Assembly (NCBI GenBank): GCA_021234155.1
Contig: JAJEKV010000034.1
Coordinates: 9,749,614-9,813,613 of the forward strand
DNA from: Isoetes taiwanensis
Lineage: Eukaryota; Streptophyta; Lycopodiopsida; Isoetales; Isoetaceae
Direction of reading: 5' to 3'
Length of the DNA stretch: 64,000 nt
Both the position numbers and the translations under genes were made by a program. Position 1 is the first letter of the stretch. Every line of letters starts with the position of its first letter. Below the pieces are notes generated by a model. It was not told the DNA's origin and ran no database searches. It saw only the letters and a program-made list of their open reading frames with translations. Of the stretch, positions 60,351 to 64,000 are shown in pieces.

Positions 60351-63215
60351 GCGAGAGTCGCCATTTTTCGGAAGGTCGCCTTGGATTGCGACAAATTACC
60401 TTTAAAAAGAGCTGAGATGCCCGATTAATATGGACCGCCTTGGATTTCACAGAGTTGATTATCGGATTCGATAATTCATCGGCATATGGCGCTTCTCACA
60501 CGAGAGCCTAGCCATCTTTTACGCATATATAGCGGGATTCTTGACCGAAAAGCCGTAATCAGAGCTCCAAAGTTGTGCCAATTGTTGAATCAAGACTCGA
60601 AATAGCCGCAAACTCTGTGAAACCGAGATTTATTCGCTAAATGGATGAGATTATGAACAAATCAAAATGTAATGGAAGTTTCTTGCAAAGTTCGATAGAA
60701 CACCCATTGTGTTGCTTCATGGCATATTTGGGTTCGGCAGGGTATGGCCTATTCTCAATTTGTCTTTGTTCCAATCTTGCAGTCTTCGATTGTAATATTG
60801 GAACTCTAATTTTCTTATAAATGTGAAGTTAGGCGGCATCTCGTATTTTGGGGAGCAGAAAAAGAAGGAAGAGAGGGTTTTTGTGCCCGACCTTGGCTCC
60901 CTCACAAGTATTCATGACCGGTTTCTTTTCTAAACCTCAACTATAATTAGTTTCAAAGAAGGTTTAGGAAAACCGCTCTCTAGGGGCAGATTTCCGTAAG
61001 CCTCTATCTTTATTCATATGTTTGAGGGGCTTTCTTCACAGAGCAAGAGAGTTGTTTTATTATCCGAGAGGGACTGTGGATTATGGAGAGGAGCGGTCAT
61101 TTGTTCGCCATGCAAGGTTCGGGAGGACATATGAAGCGGTGTATTTTTATCGCAATCATAAATTTTTCCTTAAGTAGTTCTAATTCTCAATACTCTTCAC
61201 GCCAACTTACGAAGGTCCGCAATAGGCTGCTAGCTGAATGGGGGGAGAATCACCCCTGCTCATCTCGTGAGGGCATTCTTGAGGGGCCTGAGGTTGCTCC
61301 CTGTCCTTCAACAAATGCTAGCGCACAAGGTATGCAAACAAGTGATTCAAAGACATATTTGAGCTTCTATATGAATAAAGTCGGTTTTGTTATCTTCGTT
61401 CAAATTTAGGCATTTTCTGGGCATAACAACACATCGCAGATCGGATTCTAAGTATAACATCAATCTCTGGAGCTCTTAACGGTATTTACTACAGAGTATA
61501 CATGGATGGGATAAGGTAAGTTACCGAAGTTCCAAAGATCACTCCTTTTCCAACTCTTGACATTAAACCGAGAATTGCTATATTGAATGAAAAGATAAGT
61601 TAAAGATGGCTTTGTGGCGCCCCAGTATTTCAAACGAATGTTTCAATTTTTTTTCAAACCTGTTTTTTTTTCTTTGCAGGCCGGAGGATGGGCGTGCTAC
61701 GAAAAGTGTGTGCCCTACCGCAACTATGCCGTGTGGGGGTCATCATTTATGAATGGCTAGATATACCGCCGAAAAAAAAATATTACAGACTTTTGTTTTT
61801 CGACCATTACAATTTGTCCCGCACAAATCGGCATTTTGGTCTTGCCAAAACAAATAGCGGTGACAGGATGGACCATTTGCTAAAAGGAATTTGGATTCTC
61901 GCGATTTGAGTTTTTACAAGCAACCATTACATGTAAATAATCATTTAAAAACACATCCCAACACTTATTATATAAGGTCGGGGGGCATTCTTCCGCCAAA
62001 TCCTTAGTTCCTTTAATATGTAACAGTTCATTGTAAATTCTAATGCAGTCCGTCTCTTTGCGATTCGGGACTTGGGAAGACGATTCCTTCAACTATTCAA
62101 GTTTTCATCCAATTTCATTTTATCGAGCATTGCAAATGAGCTTTTGGAAGCATCCCTCGATGTTGCACCCCACATGCAACATGGTTAGCATTATCTTGAA
62201 ATGTAGAACCGAGCAATTACCATATTGGCAAGATAATAATATCATGGATGATGAAGGCGGCATGATAATGACGGGGCATTGAATACTATATCAATGTTAT
62301 ATCCCAATTTCCTTCCCATCCTCCACATTGCTTTGTTGAACAGGTTCAAGGATGGGGCTCCTTAAAACCGGGGGATCCGGTATGTCTTCTTCCATCTCCG
62401 GTTCATCGAAGTTTTTCCATTTGAAGTAATGGAGGGAGATTTGTCTTATAGGTATTATACTATCATTGAAGTGACCATATATTCTTTATAATCAACCGAG
62501 ATAGAGTTTGGCATTTAGTTTGATGTATTATATGATGGCATCTTTACAAGATGCGTAAAGCACATGCAGAGGTCTTGAGCTAGAATCGGGCTAAAAAAAG
62601 TATGAGCAAAGGAAGATTTTTGGAGATGCCCTTGACCATGGAGCTTTTGAAACCGGGTCATCTCTACATCGCGTGTACAAGATATAGCCATAAAATTGCC
62701 ATGTTCAGATCTTGGAGACAACCCATCGTGACAAAAAAATCATGCCACTAGGTCTTGAGCATCGGTGTTGGGGAAACTTTTTGTCCCCGTGAGGAAAATT
62801 TCCCAACACTTTCTAGATCGTTCGGAATTTATAAATTCCAATCGGAAGCTCCCTACAATTATTTTCCCAACCGGAAATTTTTAAAATTGAAAACTTATGT
62901 TTAAGATAAACATCGAGGCCTTTCACCTGCCCCTTTCTGTGATAAAACAGAGAATGAAATGTGTTGAAATGCTGTAAAATCGGCTTTCTTTTCTATGTCA
63001 TTCTTGGTGACAACAGCTATTGCTCTGCCAGGAGTTGAAGGCCTCGAAGAAACAGGGCTTTAGAGGGTTTCAGCATTTTTGGCGGCATGTTTATTTAGAG
63101 CAGGTTTCAGCATAATCAATTTATTGCAGCTTTCTTGGCAACAGGGCAAGTTGCATTTAGATGTTTCTTGCATTCTTGACCTTCGCTTACTTTGCTTTCT
63201 CCTTTTGCTGTCCGA
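60351..63215. other. Unassigned stretch with scattered gene-like fragments
   Basis: At about 61080-61160 the plus strand can be read as RHARFGRTYEAVYFYRN, at 61465-61515 as LNGIYYRVYMDGI followed by a GTAAGT donor, and at 61680-61755 as GGWACYEKCVPYRNYAVWG. These look like exon pieces, but phases do not join cleanly and I know no family for them. A minus-strand ORF at 62092-61880 (LYNKCWDVFLNDYLH) is similar in quality. Confidence 0.2.
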
Positions 63216-63221
63216 TGCGGA

Positions 63222-63315
63222 TGTGCAGGGCCTTTGCTCACAATGGATGCAGGTGACATCAATCATTCTGTGCAGGGCCTTTGCTCACAATGGATGCAGG
63301 TGACATCAATCATTC
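63222..63315. repeat. 47-bp tandem duplication
   Basis: The unit that begins TGTGCAGGGCCTTTGCTCAC occurs at 63222-63268 and again at 63269-63315 with no change, which suggests a recent duplication. Confidence 0.85.
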
Positions 63316-64000
63316 TGGTTTGTCCTTGCCAGAGGATTTAAACACGAACTATATATTGATTTTCTAGAGAGTTTGGTTATGCATAGAATGGGATCCCTTT
63401 AAGTCATGGTTTGCAGGCAGAGAGCAGCTAGTTCAAGGTTGCATATCATCATGATTTTGAGGCAACAAAATGTAGGCTGAATAAGTTTTCTACCAACCTA
63501 CCACCTATTTAACGTTCTAAATTTGCCATGAATATTCCTTTCCTAATATTAACATTACAACATTGATTTATCTTTATTCTATTATATTAAAATGGCCATT
63601 AAAGGCCTGCAATTGGCAGCAAATAGCATCTAGGTGCACCTTGCAACAATGCAATCCAGTTATTTTTTAATTGAAACTTTGTAGAATAGAATAGCCTTTG
63701 TTAGAAAAAGCATAACATTCTTCATAAGCACTTTGAGATATTGTTTCTCAAGTAATTGAAAAAGCATCATGCATTGCTGCCATGCAAAACCTATTGGGAA
63801 ATAGGATTTTTGCTTTGTTTTCTCTTTATGCATTTTTAGTTCATCTTCATGTCATTGAAAGTTTCATACTCGATGAACTGTCAACGTGTTGCTTTCTAGT
63901 GATGTTCCTAAAATAAGTACACAGTATTTTGTTCAAAAGTTTCAGTTTTCATTTGCATCTTCATGTAGACTTATCGATAATTTCTTCGTGAGAACATTGT
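63316..64000. other. Gene-free AT-rich end of the window
   Basis: I see no coding, RNA or repeat feature here. Confidence 0.3.

Overview
This window looks like nuclear DNA from a land plant with a large, repeat-filled genome. The genes have many introns with plain GT-AG borders, and plant-type families are present: a clade-E-like PP2C, a plastid alpha/beta hydrolase and a plant GT14 enzyme. An old non-LTR retrotransposon load and a HUH-Rep transposon sit beside them. A seed-free plant such as a fern is my best guess. That is inference, because no marker gene in the window settles it.

Four genes look intact. Two lie in tandem on the minus strand at the left: a PP2C phosphatase (8096-6042, 5 exons, 449 aa) and, 424 nt downstream, an alpha/beta hydrolase (5617-1962, 8 exons, 364 aa) with a complete Ser-Asp-His triad. 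In the middle is a plus-strand GT14 Core-2/I-branching-type glycosyltransferase (48403-51128, 10 exons, 402 aa). At the right is an intronless, secreted nucleotide pyrophosphatase/phosphodiesterase on the minus strand (57553-56324, 409 aa). I built the splice models by hand. Every junction has GT/AG and keeps the reading frame. I see no shared pathway among the four genes.

The rest is mostly mobile DNA. At 9.5-13.8 kb lies a decayed transposon whose Rep-like protein keeps a HUH motif (DHLHIQ) and a Tyr/Lys motif (GYCLKD). It is present in three pieces, two direct and one inverted, forming a large palindrome. Between 19.6 and 25.8 kb, two diverged copies of a foldback element plus a neighbouring unit form a segmental duplication in which the foldback core is flipped. 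Between 25.8 and 48 kb there are at least four copies of one LINE family with APE-type endonuclease, YADD reverse transcriptase, a terminal zinc-binding motif and a TTCTA pentanucleotide tail. One of these copies has a 5' inversion that fits twin priming, and another appears to have inserted into its tail. At 36.5-38.5 kb an LTR-like block is flanked by a perfect 170-bp direct repeat.

To the right are a Copia remnant (52.6-54.3 kb), a 5'-truncated L1 with clear target-site duplications (54.5-55.7 kb) and a TIR element with palindromic subterminal repeats (58.1-60.4 kb). The last 3.6 kb and several stretches noted below hold nothing I can assign.
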